Below, piece after piece: positions 38,811 through 48,531 of a DNA stretch of 64,000 nt. Every line of letters starts with the position of its first letter. The first letter of the stretch is position 1. The position numbers were made by a program, and so were the translations under genes. Under the pieces are notes generated by a model. It was given only the letters and a program-made list of their open reading frames with translations. It was not told the DNA's origin and did no database searches. Origin of the DNA: Mariniplasma anaerobium (GTDB lineage: Bacteria > Bacillota_I > Bacilli_A > Acholeplasmatales > Acholeplasmataceae); the NCBI RefSeq assembly GCF_016865445.1, contig NZ_AP024412.1, forward strand, positions 992,001 to 1,056,000. The letters run 5' to 3'.

Positions 38811-40147
38811 TAAATAATTGGAAGATATTTTTCTAATTCATATGGTGTAACTCTAACTTTATATTCATTCCATTCTCTACATTTAGCTTCAATTAATTTT
38901 TCAAATAAAAAATCTCCAATGGTCTCTTTCATCAATGATGAAGATGAAAAATTATCAACTGCTTCTTTTAATGATTCTGGAAGATTCTTAATGCCTAAAC
39001 GTTTACGTTCAGCATCACTCATTTTAAATAAGTTCTTCTTAATTGGAGATAAAGTCTTTAAATTGTTTTCGATACCATACAAACCAGAAGCTAAGACACC
39101 AGATATCGCAAGATATGGATTAGCTGAAGCATCAACTGATCTAACTTCTATACGAGTTGCATTTCCTCTTGCTGCAGGTATTCTTATCATTGTAGAGCGA
39201 TTAGCATCGCTCCATGAGATGTAGCATGGTGCTTCATATCCTGGAACAAGTCTTTTATAAGAGTTTACAGTAGGGTTTGTCACAAGCGCAAATTCTTGAG
39301 CATGTTTCATCACGCCTGCGATAAATTTTAATGCTGTTTCTGATAATTGATTATGTGTTGTTGGATCATAAAATAGATTAACTCCATCTTTTGATAGCGA
39401 ACAATTGGTATGCATCCCTGATCCATTTATGCCTTGGATTGGTTTTGGCATAAATGTTGCATGATAACCATGTCTTCTTGCAACGTTTTTAACAACAATT
39501 TTAAATGTTTGAATATTATCACATGCTTCAAGTGCATTATCAAAATGAAAATTGATTTCATGTTGACCAAAGGCTACCTCATGATGTGAAACTTCCATGT
39601 CAAATCCCATTTTCTCTAATTCTAAAACGATATCACGTCTAACATCTTCAGATCCATCAATTGGAGCTAGGTCAAAATATCCACCTAAATCAGAAAATTC
39701 CATAGTAGGTCTACCGTGTTCATCAAGTTTAAATAAGAAAAACTCAGGTTCTACACCTACATTAAACTTTTCAAAACCCAAAGATTTCATGCGTTCTAGA
39801 TTTCTTTTTAATATAAATCGAGGATCTCCATCAAATGGAACATGTTCTGTTGTATAGATATCACATATAAGTCTTGCTACTTTTCCTTCTGATAATGTTT
39901 CCCATTCGAGAATAAGCCAAGTAGATAAATCAGGATATAAATACATATCAGCTTCATCAATTCTAACAAAACCTTGAATGGATGAACCATCAAACATGAT
40001 TTCATTAGAAAGAGCTCTCTCTAAATTGGTTACAGGTATTTCTACATTCTTAACAACACCAAGCATATCAGTAAATTGTAGGCGCACATATTTAACGTTA
40101 TTTTCTTTAGCCGAATTAAGTATATCGACTCTTGTATAGTTTTTCAT
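38810..40147 (-). CDS. glnA: Glutamine synthetase, type I
   Basis: 445-residue GS-I enzyme forming glutamine from glutamate, ammonia and ATP. Motifs are [19 protein letters not shown] (metal/ATP binding), the Glu-flap region [27 protein letters not shown] and [16 protein letters not shown]-like ([15 protein letters not shown]). The length and the absence of the 25-residue insertion fit the GSI-alpha type of Firmicutes, which is feedback-inhibited rather than adenylylated. It has its own strong promoter at 40168-40196 and terminator at 38788. RBS AAAGGAG. Confidence 0.97.
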   Translation of the reverse strand: MKNYTRVDILNSAKENNVKYVRLQFTDMLGVVKNVEIPVTNLERALSNEIMFDGSSIQGFVRIDEADMYLYPDLSTWLILEWETLSEGKVARLICDIYTTEHVPFDGDPRFILKRNLERMKSLGFEKFNVGVEPEFFLFKLDEHGRPTMEFSDLGGYFDLAPIDGSEDVRRDIVLELEKMGFDMEVSHHEVAFGQHEINFHFDNALEACDNIQTFKIVVKNVARRHGYHATFMPKPIQGINGSGMHTNCSLSKDGVNLFYDPTTHNQLSETALKFIAGVMKHAQEFALVTNPTVNSYKRLVPGYEAPCYISWSDANRSTMIRIPAARGNATRIEVRSVDASANPYLAISGVLASGLYGIENNLKTLSPIKKNLFKMSDAERKRLGIKNLPESLKEAVDNFSSSSLMKETIGDFLFEKLIEAKCREWNEYKVRVTPYELEKYLPII

Positions 40148-40167
40148 TTTAACTCCTTTTATTTAAA

Positions 40168-40196
40168 ATTGTATACTTTATGAGTTAAAATGTCAA
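40168..40196 (-). promoter_or_regulatory. glnA promoter
   Basis: Consensus -35 TTGACA (40191-40196), 17-base spacer, -10 TACAAT (40168-40173). It is one of the strongest-looking promoters in the window. Confidence 0.88.
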
Positions 40197-40246
40197 TATT
40201 TATGTAAGTTTTTATCTTTTCTTTACATAAGAAAACGTTTTATTTG

Positions 40247-42091
40247 TTAAAATGTTCCAAATGTTACATATTTTATAAATTGATTATAATAGATACATCC
40301 AAGAAATGGATCATCTTCATCTGCTAAATTTAAGATTCTATGATCTAATTCTTCAATTGAAGAAATATTGCCTTTTACATAATCTAATACCTTTATTTTA
40401 ATGTCTTCTAATCTTTGAATTAATCCACCAAAACGATAAGATTGAACTTCAAATCCATAAGGTTTATTCTCATAATGCCATTGATAGTTAAAATCTTTAT
40501 AAAATTGTTTAATCAAATCAATAGTTTCTGATAAATCGATAGTTGCTAGATCTAATAATCCTTCTTTATCTTTCTTGTGATAAAGTTCATATAATTTAAT
40601 ACTTAACGTTGATTTAATAGATAAAATAAATGATAAATCATAAAGTGTATTAAAGATATATACGTAAGGTGAGTCGATAGTTGTAAGAGGTTCAATTATA
40701 TCTTTAATATCTTGATATGATTTTTCATAATCTTTATGTAGTTTGATACGTGAATCACCTAATAATAGATCCTCAAATAATAGATATTTAGATGGATTGA
40801 CTGTTTTAATTTCTTTAGATGGATAAATTTGGTTTAATAAATCCAAACTCATCCATTGATTTTTACTATAACCAGTTAATCCATATAAAAATTTGTTTTC
40901 ATCAGTTAGATCATCTTCATAAAATGATTGTGAAATGAATAAAAGACTTGGAAGAATTGAAAACATCGATGCTTCTGCTCCATTATCTCCCCATGATGTG
41001 ACAACAAAATGATCTACATTAGCTTTTTTACATGCCTCAATGGCAGGTATACTTGCTTTTTCAGAGAAACCATTAAATGGTGCAAAGCCTACCCATTTCC
41101 AAGCCCCACCTGCAAATCCATAATTTGAGGTAAGTGTTTTAAGGGACGCAAATTTATCATCGTAATCTTTCTGATCTGTATGATAATAATCCCAATAGAT
41201 AAGTTCTACATCACTAGGAATCATATCTTTAATGTCATCAAAAGATGTGACACCTTTTGAAAAGTATGCTCCACCTTTTAAATGGAAAAACATATCAGCC
41301 CACATTGAAGCTTTGATATTATTTTTCTTGCATATATCTAAAACTTTATCTAAATGGTTTAACATAATATCCATTCTATTTTGATATCCGTTACGATTTA
41401 AGTATTTACCGAGACCTAATTGCCATGCTTCATCCATACCAATATTAATTTCATTTGTATGAAACATACTTTGAGCTGTAACTAACATCTTTTCAATCAG
41501 TTCATAAGTTTTAGGCTCATCAACAAGTAAAATGTCAGCTGTATCTAACACAGCATTATACTTAGCATGCTTAAATATAGCATTTAAGTGTGCTAGCGTT
41601 TGAATATATGGAATAACCTTGATATCAAAGCGTTTAGAAAAAGTGATTAAATCACTAATTTGAGAGGTTGTATAACGTCCTCTCATGTATCCAAACTCTT
41701 CTTGGTCATCAAGTTCAAATAAATCTTCTAAATAAAGCCCTATATATGTATAGCCCATCAAAGATAGGTTAACCACTTGTCTTTTCAGTGTATCTATTGT
41801 AGGCACAGCATTTCTTGCGCAATCTATCATATAACCTAAGGATTTTAATTTTCTTGATCTTTTAATATCATAATCCTTATGATTTTTATGACTTAAGATA
41901 TAACCAAGAGCTGCATAAATATCTCTTTGTAATCTATAATAAACCACATAAGTCTTATTAGTTTTAATAATTTGATAATCATAATCATCAAAAACTTTAA
42001 ATTCAATTGAATCTATGCCATCAAATTTAAATGCTGTATAAGCTTTGATGTTTTGAATTTCTTTAATAATCTCAATGCCTTTTATATTCAT
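40247..42091 (-). CDS. Family 20 glycoside hydrolase (beta-N-acetylhexosaminidase-like)
   Basis: 614-residue GH20-type enzyme. It has a small N-terminal alpha/beta domain (RDIYAALGYILSH), then a TIM barrel from about residue 85 (GYMIDCARNAVPTIDTLKRQ). The catalytic Asp-Glu pair is in NIGMDEAW (about 217-221), followed by MWADMFFHL and VTSWGDNGAE, matching GH20 active-site loops. It releases terminal GlcNAc or GalNAc. There is no signal peptide, so it is probably cytosolic and acts on imported or intracellular oligosaccharides. It precedes glnA but has no visible terminator of its own. RBS AAAGGAAAG. Confidence 0.83.
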   Translation of the reverse strand: MNIKGIEIIKEIQNIKAYTAFKFDGIDSIEFKVFDDYDYQIIKTNKTYVVYYRLQRDIYAALGYILSHKNHKDYDIKRSRKLKSLGYMIDCARNAVPTIDTLKRQVVNLSLMGYTYIGLYLEDLFELDDQEEFGYMRGRYTTSQISDLITFSKRFDIKVIPYIQTLAHLNAIFKHAKYNAVLDTADILLVDEPKTYELIEKMLVTAQSMFHTNEINIGMDEAWQLGLGKYLNRNGYQNRMDIMLNHLDKVLDICKKNNIKASMWADMFFHLKGGAYFSKGVTSFDDIKDMIPSDVELIYWDYYHTDQKDYDDKFASLKTLTSNYGFAGGAWKWVGFAPFNGFSEKASIPAIEACKKANVDHFVVTSWGDNGAEASMFSILPSLLFISQSFYEDDLTDENKFLYGLTGYSKNQWMSLDLLNQIYPSKEIKTVNPSKYLLFEDLLLGDSRIKLHKDYEKSYQDIKDIIEPLTTIDSPYVYIFNTLYDLSFILSIKSTLSIKLYELYHKKDKEGLLDLATIDLSETIDLIKQFYKDFNYQWHYENKPYGFEVQSYRFGGLIQRLEDIKIKVLDYVKGNISSIEELDHRILNLADEDDPFLGCIYYNQFIKYVTFGTF

Positions 42092-42111
42092 AATTAATCT
42101 TTCCTTTCATA

Positions 42112-42143
42112 TAAAAACATGGTTTAAGTTATCTTAAACCATG
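42112..42143 (-). terminator. Terminator overlapping the acetyltransferase stop codon
   Basis: 11-base-pair stem CATGGTTTAAG / CTTAAACCATG with loop ATAA and tail TTTTTATAT on the minus strand. The stop codon at 42134-42136 is part of the 5' arm. Confidence 0.9.
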
Positions 42144-42598
42144 CGAGTGTATATTTTTTTACTATTGTCTATTGGAGTAGCTCCTGATGCTTTTTCATAA
42201 AATACCCAATTCTTAGGTTCAACACCACCAATGATTGCATATCCATATCCATCATGCTTCATAGAAACCAAACATTTTAATAGTAGAGCTTTACCAATAC
42301 CTTGCCCTCTATAACTTTCATCTACTCCAGTTGGACCGAAATAATCTTTAGCAGTCGCATCATAACAAGCAAAACCAATGATTTTATCTTGATCTACGGC
42401 GATAAAACAAGTAGGATTTGGTTTATATAATCCAGCTTTAGCTTCTGATACCCATCCTAGAGAAAAATTATCTTCAATAAATTTTAATACTTTATCACTA
42501 TTTGGTGATAAAACTCTTTTAATTTCATAAGTAGAATTAAGTTCTTTTATGATGGGTTGATATAAATCAACCAACATATCTTTAGAATCACTAGCCAT
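42134..42598 (-). CDS. GNAT family N-acetyltransferase
   Basis: 154-residue single-domain GNAT. The acetyl-CoA loop is in GVDESYRGQGIGKALLLKC (about residues 92-110, with RGQGIG as the pyrophosphate loop), preceded by the strand IIGFACYDATAKDYFG, and NWVFYEKASGATPI forms the C-terminal motif. The substrate is unknown. RBS AAAGGGAG 7 bases before the ATG. It is a single-gene unit with its own terminator, between the IMPase-family gene and GH20. Confidence 0.9.
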   Translation of the reverse strand: MASDSKDMLVDLYQPIIKELNSTYEIKRVLSPNSDKVLKFIEDNFSLGWVSEAKAGLYKPNPTCFIAVDQDKIIGFACYDATAKDYFGPTGVDESYRGQGIGKALLLKCLVSMKHDGYGYAIIGGVEPKNWVFYEKASGATPIDNSKKIYTRMV

Positions 42599-42727
42599 AG
42601 TATGTCTCCCTTTTATCTTTATAATTTCATTATATCATAATAAAAAATGGATAAATTAGACAATGAACATTCTTCCATATATTGAAAAAATTTGCCATAA
42701 AAGATATTAGTTTTTATATGGATCATC

Positions 42728-43504
42728 TCAATTAAGATTTAAGATATGTTCTTTGATAATATTTAAAGTTTGAGTATCCCTACAAACAAATAAATGTTGA
42801 TCCCCTAATTTATATGTTTCAAAATTCTCATTGACAACTAAAAGTCCTGCTTCTCTTACTAATAAGACTCCAGGACATAAATCCCAAAGGTTTGTAACAT
42901 TTGTATAAAATAGATTAAAGATAGACTCAGATGTCAAGGCAAGCTCTAGTCCAATAGATCCCAACATTCTTGTTTTATATTTATGCTCGATAGCTAAATC
43001 TAATATGGCTTTAAAATAAGACGTTTCTGACTGTTTATGACTAAGTCCTACCATAGAAATCATAAAATTTGATGGATCATGTTGATCACTTACATGATAT
43101 TTTTGATCATTTAAATAAGCACCTTTTCCTTTAATTGCATAATATGTTTTATTAAACTTAGGCGCATAAATATATGATAAAACAATATCTGCTTTATCAT
43201 ATAAAGCGATTTGAACGACATATAAGCCTAAATTAGATGCGTAATTACTAGTTCCGTCAATTGGATCGATTAACCAAGTGCGATCCTTTAAAACCGTTTT
43301 ATTGTGATATTCTTCAGAATGAATAAAATCATCAGAAAAATTGCTCTTAATCGCATCAATCAAATGTCTTTCAATATAAAGGTCTGTAGAGGTAACAATA
43401 TCTTGTTCACCTTTAAAAGATGTTTTTTTAACGGTAAGGATTGCATCTTCATAGATCTTTTTTGTAACATTTTTTATTAAGTTTAATTCTTTTTCATATG
43501 TCAT
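42728..43504 (-). CDS. Inositol monophosphatase family phosphatase
   Basis: About 258-residue Mg-dependent, Li-sensitive phosphatase family protein. Signature 1 WLIDPIDGTSNY (about residues 70-81) holds the metal-binding DxxDGT, with the upstream Glu in HSEEYH. Signature 2 is LWDLCPGVLLVREAGL near the C-terminus (WDLxPGxLLxxEAG). Substrate could be inositol phosphate, 3',5'-bisphosphate nucleotide (CysQ-like) or fructose-1,6-bisphosphate; motifs do not decide. Two nearby ATGs compete: that at 43504 has AAAGG about 11 bases upstream, that at 43513 only 2 bases, so 43504 is preferred with modest certainty. It follows the glycosyltransferase gene by 36 bases and may be in its operon. Confidence 0.87.
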   Translation of the reverse strand: MTYEKELNLIKNVTKKIYEDAILTVKKTSFKGEQDIVTSTDLYIERHLIDAIKSNFSDDFIHSEEYHNKTVLKDRTWLIDPIDGTSNYASNLGLYVVQIALYDKADIVLSYIYAPKFNKTYYAIKGKGAYLNDQKYHVSDQHDPSNFMISMVGLSHKQSETSYFKAILDLAIEHKYKTRMLGSIGLELALTSESIFNLFYTNVTNLWDLCPGVLLVREAGLLVVNENFETYKLGDQHLFVCRDTQTLNIIKEHILNLN

Positions 43505-43540
43505 ATGTATCATTGCCTTTCTTTTTTTCTTTAATACTTA

Positions 43541-46390
43541 TTATGATTTAAATCCTTTTCGCGTTTGCGTGCCCCATGTTCCACTTTCTCTTAAAGCACT
43601 AAAACTACTATAAACTCTATGCATACTAATTAATTGTCTATATCCAAAGTTTTCGAAAATAGCAAAAAACAGCATAACTATAGTTTCTCTTCTGTTCATC
43701 ATCTTCATTTCTTTTTCAGACATGAAAATTGAAGATAGAGAAATAACAACTCCAAATAAAATAGATGAGACAAATATGCCTAATATAATAGCTGGTGTTA
43801 ACAGTCCTAAAATCATAGCGATTGTTAGCATGATATAGCCTTGAGCTTCAAAAAATGGCCCTAAAAACTCAAAGACAAAGAAATATGGATATCCTATTAA
43901 TCCAATTTGTTTATATTTTGGATTAAATGATAATTTTCGATGATATGCTAATATATCAATGAGACCTCTTTGCCATCTGTTTCTTTGTTTTAAAAGTGTT
44001 TTAATATCACTAGGTAGTTCAGTATAACAATGAGCATTATAAACATAAGCGACACGGAAAGGATCTTTTTTCTCTAGTGCTTGTCTTGTCATTCTGACAA
44101 CAAGCTCCATATCTTCACCAACTGTATCTTTTTTAAGTTTACTACTACTTGTTAAATATCCACCTGTATCAATTAATGCTTGTTTATGGAAAAGTCCAAA
44201 GGCTCCAGAGATAATCATTAAACTTCTAAGTTGACTCCATCCAATACGTCCACTTGTAAAAGCTCTTAAATATTCAATGGTTTGAAATCTACAAACCATT
44301 TCACTAGGAATACCTCTTTTTTCTACTCTACCCTTATCAAATGTAAATCCATTAGCAGGATAGATATTGCCACCCATGGCAATATATGGTTTTGTATCAT
44401 CTAGCATGGTTGCTGCAAGTTTTAATAAAGCATCACCTTCCAAAATGCTATCTGCATCTATACCACAAACATAAGGTTGTTTACTTAAATTAATACCGAC
44501 ATTTAATGCATCAGCTTTACCACCATTTTGCTTATCAACAACAATTAAATTAGGAATATCTTTTGTATAATAGACACCTCTTATTTTTTTAGTGCCTAAA
44601 TGATTTAGATGAGCTGAATGTTTTCTTTCTAAATTAAAATGAGAAATCATAATGTTTAGCGTTTCATCTTTAGACCCATCATTCACAACAATAACCTCAT
44701 AAATAGGATATTTTAAATTTAATAGGCTAGTTATGCTATCAATGATATTCATTTCTTCATTATATGCTGGTGCGATTATAGATATCCCAGGCAATAGTTT
44801 TTCAGAAAATAATAATGTGTTCTTTCTTGTCTTTGAAAGATTTACTTGTTTTCTTGAATTAATTAAAGCCAAAATAAATAAAATCGCATAGATACTATTT
44901 ATACTTACAAAATAAAAAATTAAGTAGACATTTACATCAATCAAAAACCCTTCAACTATTTCTATTAAAGTTAAATCAACTATTGACACATTAAGTCTAA
45001 CTACATAAATAACAGGGAAAAGTAAAAACGAAAAAACAATCCATCGAATCATCCAATAGATCTTAGCCTTTTCAATAGGTGCTTTTTCTTTCTTTGGTAT
45101 AACCGGAGTAAATTTTTGAAGTCCCATTTGTTTTAAGACATCTGAATTTAAATATATTCTAAACTCTTTTGTCATCTCATCATCGCGACTCAAATGTAGT
45201 TTAATGATATTAAGCAAGTATGTTTCAATAGCTTGATCTCTATTATTATTTAAAAAATCAATGATTGATTCTGTAATATCTAGTTTAAGCATTCTATTGA
45301 TAATATCTTTTAATAGACTTTGTTGTGTTTCAAATATATCTAAAATGATATAGTCGATACGATCCGCAAATACTTTAATAAGCATTTCTTTTTGATAATG
45401 CTCTAATTCTGTAAATATTCTTAATAAATGATTCAAAAATGATCGATCATTTAAAACAATCTTAGATAACGTTTTAACCCTAATATCTTCTAATTCACCT
45501 TCATCATATCCTTCAATGATACGATTGATGCATGTCATACATGGTTCATAATAAAGTGATGATATTGCAAAAGATCTTACCATGATATCATCATGCTCCA
45601 AATAAGGTGGTGTTGATAATAATTCAGGTGTATGTTTAAATATATTTTGTAATATTTTTTCTTTAAGTTGCTCGTTGATTGTTTGATCATATGGATGATC
45701 TTCTATAATCCAAGAAAGTGTATTTTGCATATAATCAATTAAAAATGCATCTGAATGAAATGCTCCAATTCTAATTAAACCTAAAACGATTTGATATCTT
45801 AAATCATCTTTATAAGATACAAATGCATCATAGATGCGTTTATAATTATTACCTAACAAGATACATAAGCGATCTTGATATTCATCAGATGAATCAACTA
45901 ATGATTCAATAATAGAAGTCAAATATTGATCTTTTAATCCATAGCGCATATTGGCTACAATTCTAATTTTTACAGCTTCATTTTTTTCTTTTAAAAATCT
46001 TTGATATAAATGTTCATATGCATTTTCTGTACGAAGTTTCGATATATAATAGACTGCTATCTTTCTTTTATAAGAACTCCTTGAATTGATTGATCTAAAT
46101 TGTTTTTTTATAAATTTTGAATCCTTATAATCGTTTATAATATGTTCTCTTACGCTTGGTTCTAGATGTATTTGTTCATCAACATCAATTAATGCATCAA
46201 AAAAGAACCTTTTAGATACAGGAATTGATACATCTTCTTGATCTATATATTTTTTAAAGAGGTAATCTCTAGCTTTTTTTATTCTCAATGATTTTTTATC
46301 ATGTATTCTCTTTTGATTATATATCAAAATGATAAACAATAAAATGATTACACCAAAAGAGCTAGCAACTCCATAAATGATGTCTAGCAT
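43541..46390 (-). CDS. Membrane glycosyltransferase 2 with HEAT-like N-terminal half
   Basis: 949 residues. A membrane helix at about 5-23 is followed by about 400 residues of alpha-helical HEAT-like repeats, two to three helices (about 440-520), then a processive GT2 domain from about 533: IIAPAYNEEMNIIDS, VIVVNDGSKDETL (about 563), GGKADALNVGINLS, GIDADSILE (about 645), GEDMELVVRM and the Q/RxxRW motif KQRNRWQRG (about 801). Three to four C-terminal helices follow. This matches synthases of the PNAG/hyaluronan/BcsA group; UDP-GlcNAc is a likely donor because glmSMU are close by. It shares a TAATG stop-start overlap with the upstream pseudo-regulator. No RBS other than coupling is evident. 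Confidence 0.85.
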   Translation of the reverse strand: MLDIIYGVASSFGVIILLFIILIYNQKRIHDKKSLRIKKARDYLFKKYIDQEDVSIPVSKRFFFDALIDVDEQIHLEPSVREHIINDYKDSKFIKKQFRSINSRSSYKRKIAVYYISKLRTENAYEHLYQRFLKEKNEAVKIRIVANMRYGLKDQYLTSIIESLVDSSDEYQDRLCILLGNNYKRIYDAFVSYKDDLRYQIVLGLIRIGAFHSDAFLIDYMQNTLSWIIEDHPYDQTINEQLKEKILQNIFKHTPELLSTPPYLEHDDIMVRSFAISSLYYEPCMTCINRIIEGYDEGELEDIRVKTLSKIVLNDRSFLNHLLRIFTELEHYQKEMLIKVFADRIDYIILDIFETQQSLLKDIINRMLKLDITESIIDFLNNNRDQAIETYLLNIIKLHLSRDDEMTKEFRIYLNSDVLKQMGLQKFTPVIPKKEKAPIEKAKIYWMIRWIVFSFLLFPVIYVVRLNVSIVDLTLIEIVEGFLIDVNVYLIFYFVSINSIYAILFILALINSRKQVNLSKTRKNTLLFSEKLLPGISIIAPAYNEEMNIIDSITSLLNLKYPIYEVIVVNDGSKDETLNIMISHFNLERKHSAHLNHLGTKKIRGVYYTKDIPNLIVVDKQNGGKADALNVGINLSKQPYVCGIDADSILEGDALLKLAATMLDDTKPYIAMGGNIYPANGFTFDKGRVEKRGIPSEMVCRFQTIEYLRAFTSGRIGWSQLRSLMIISGAFGLFHKQALIDTGGYLTSSSKLKKDTVGEDMELVVRMTRQALEKKDPFRVAYVYNAHCYTELPSDIKTLLKQRNRWQRGLIDILAYHRKLSFNPKYKQIGLIGYPYFFVFEFLGPFFEAQGYIMLTIAMILGLLTPAIILGIFVSSILFGVVISLSSIFMSEKEMKMMNRRETIVMLFFAIFENFGYRQLISMHRVYSSFSALRESGTWGTQTRKGFKS

Positions 46391-48375
46391 TAAATTTTTA
46401 CCTTCTTATCTCTTATTCTTTTGATATGTCCAATCAATTCATCTGGAATAATTGGTTTTTGTAAGATTAAATCAATATCTAGTAAATTACATCTATTGAC
46501 GACATCTAAATTTTTAAGATGACTCACGATGATGAATGGAATATTTTTAAAAGTTAAAGATTCATTAATTTTTTGTTTAAGTTGAAATCCATCTAATTTA
46601 CTTAAATTAATCTCAGAAATGATAACATCTACATTATGTCTTTCTAGTTGTTCATATGCCTCATAGATATCACTGGCAATAATAAGTTTATAATGAATGC
46701 GATCAAAAATCTTAACCATAAGATTTTGATAGGTTTCATCTTCATCTACTAAAAGAATGATACCTTCTATATATGTATCTTCATCTGTGTTCATATCAAG
46801 GATTTGTCCCTTGCCTTTGAGTTTAGCTCTCTCTAATCTCATTTGTGAGAGTTCAATAAATTGATTAACTCTTTCATCTAAAGGATATTTCATGTTAAGT
46901 TCTTCAGTTGTTATGATACTGATAGAAACAGTTATATCTTCAATGAAAAGATCAGATTTTTTAACTTTCTTGCTTAAGTTTAAAGCAAAAGCTATCAAAT
47001 CTTTTTCTGCTATGTCATGTTTATAGACAAAAATACCTGGACCTGTTTGTTTAAATAGCATCGTATCTTCAGTTTTTATGCTATTCATTAAATGAACTAG
47101 GTTTCTTAAAGTTTCATTACCTTTATGTGTTCCATATTTTTTATTAATTGATAAGAGATTATCAATATGCACTAGCATAAGACCACGAACATGATTCTCT
47201 TCTAATGGCTTATCTAAATTATTTAATAAGTGACCAATCATAAATTTTTGATTATAAAGATCTGTGATTTCACATCGTAGTAGTTTATCAGTAGTTTGGC
47301 TTATTTTAGAAGATAACTCTAACACTTTTTCTTTTAAATGTGTCGTTTCTAAATTTAGATCTGCAATCTTTGTTTCTTGTTCAACAAAACTGGTTTTATA
47401 AATGGTTGGAAGTTTAATATTATATGTATTGTGATATTTTTTTACAATAGGTTCTAATATAGTTAACCATTCAAACCCTCTTTTTTGATAAATAGTATCA
47501 AAAAAACCATTCCATAATTTATATTCTTTTAAAATAGTAGATTCTATTTCAATGTGTGGATATAATTCTAAATGAATATCAGAATCTTTAAATACATCTA
47601 GGATATCAGATCTATGATATTTAGTTTCTAACCTTTTCAACATATGATTAATGATGGTTTCATAATTATATGAAACATTTTTATTGATTTTATATTCAAT
47701 GACTTGATTTGAATTATAAAAATCATAGGCTAAGACTTTAGCATATATATCAGGTATCATCGTTCTTTTTAAGAAACAACCAAGACGTGGATATATTTGA
47801 ATAAGATTATATTTTTTTAATTTCTTAATAGATTGTCTTACAAATTCAACACTTGGTAGAATCATTTCATGAAAATGATTAATTGACATGATCAATTCTT
47901 CTAGATTTCCATCTATACAATCAGTTTGAGAAAAAAGATGAGCAGAAAACAAAATGCCTTCTTCTTTAAAAACTGTCATAAAACACTCTGGAAAGGGCAA
48001 AAAAGGAATCGGTATAAAATCTAGAGTCAATTGATCAGATAGCTTTAATTGATAATCTAGAGATGCAATTGATGATAGGTTATTATCTAGCATATCATTT
48101 AAGTAAGGCACTCCTGATTCATTTGCGATAACTCTACCTTTAAATCCTGCTTTATTTAAATCATCAAGAGATGAAAGATTTAAATAATCATTTGATTGCA
48201 ATATGATATAAGATAAATTTGAAATCTTGATGTGTGATTTCAAAGCAGCAATGAGCAGGGGTGCATGATGTTTTGACCCTGGATCAATTAAAATAGATCC
48301 ACTTTCTCTATAGATGAGATATGCATAACGTTTAACTTTCTCTTCTAAAAGAATTGGTATAATTTTGTTTGCCAT
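46390..48375 (-). CDS. Triple-domain pseudo-regulator: MBL-like, GGDEF-like, receiver
   Basis: 661 residues, cytosolic. Residues about 1-250 resemble a metallo-beta-lactamase/ODP fold (SGSILIDPGSKHHAPLLIAAL), but the HxHxDH motif is replaced by LQSNDYLN. Residues about 370-520 resemble GGDEF (YNQKFMIGHLLNNLD, then VHIDNLLSINKKYG), with the signature changed to GPGIF and no RxxD inhibitory site. Residues about 536-660 are a receiver domain (ILLVDEDETY, then IISEINLSKLDGFQL) with Glu (about 587) where Asp is phosphorylated, and a usual Lys in LQKPI. All three active sites look lost, so it is probably a binding scaffold or sensor for the coupled synthase. The start at 48375 follows GAGGGG; an upstream ATG at 48387 has no RBS. 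Confidence 0.8.
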   Translation of the reverse strand: MANKIIPILLEEKVKRYAYLIYRESGSILIDPGSKHHAPLLIAALKSHIKISNLSYIILQSNDYLNLSSLDDLNKAGFKGRVIANESGVPYLNDMLDNNLSSIASLDYQLKLSDQLTLDFIPIPFLPFPECFMTVFKEEGILFSAHLFSQTDCIDGNLEELIMSINHFHEMILPSVEFVRQSIKKLKKYNLIQIYPRLGCFLKRTMIPDIYAKVLAYDFYNSNQVIEYKINKNVSYNYETIINHMLKRLETKYHRSDILDVFKDSDIHLELYPHIEIESTILKEYKLWNGFFDTIYQKRGFEWLTILEPIVKKYHNTYNIKLPTIYKTSFVEQETKIADLNLETTHLKEKVLELSSKISQTTDKLLRCEITDLYNQKFMIGHLLNNLDKPLEENHVRGLMLVHIDNLLSINKKYGTHKGNETLRNLVHLMNSIKTEDTMLFKQTGPGIFVYKHDIAEKDLIAFALNLSKKVKKSDLFIEDITVSISIITTEELNMKYPLDERVNQFIELSQMRLERAKLKGKGQILDMNTDEDTYIEGIILLVDEDETYQNLMVKIFDRIHYKLIIASDIYEAYEQLERHNVDVIISEINLSKLDGFQLKQKINESLTFKNIPFIIVSHLKNLDVVNRCNLLDIDLILQKPIIPDELIGHIKRIRDKKVKI

Positions 48376-48428
48376 AAAACCCCTCATTTCTTGTTTTATA
48401 TATAATATATAAATTATCTCTTTTTATC

Positions 48429-48437
48429 ATTATATCA
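48429..48437 (-). promoter_or_regulatory. Extended -10 promoter for the pseudo-regulator/GT2 pair
   Basis: TGATATAAT on the minus strand about 55 bases upstream of the 48375 start, in a very AT-rich stretch with no clear -35. It lies after the glmU terminator, so the pair has its own transcript. Confidence 0.45.
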
Positions 48438-48478
48438 TGTATAAATATTAATTAATTATTTTATTTTTTTGTTTAAAT

Positions 48479-48519
48479 AAATAAAAAATGCACTTGAGTC
48501 AAATAACTCAAATGCATTT
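48479..48519 (-). terminator. Terminator of glmSMU
   Basis: 14-base-pair stem AAATGCATTTGAGT / ACTCAAGTGCATTT (one G-U pair) followed by TTTTATTT on the minus strand, 12 bases downstream of the glmU stop codon. Confidence 0.9.
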
Positions 48520-48531
48520 GTATTTTTAAAC

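Noticed and set aside
40195-40240. GlnR/TnrA-type operator upstream of glnA
   Set aside because: An inverted repeat TGTAA-N15-TTACA is present, but the spacing differs from the TGTNA-N7-TNACA consensus, so it is not called.
43541-46390. Calling the GT2 a cellulose or hyaluronan synthase
   Set aside because: The processive GT2 motifs are shared among these families; no PilZ domain and no BcsB partner are present, and the UDP-GlcNAc context argues against cellulose, so the product is left open.
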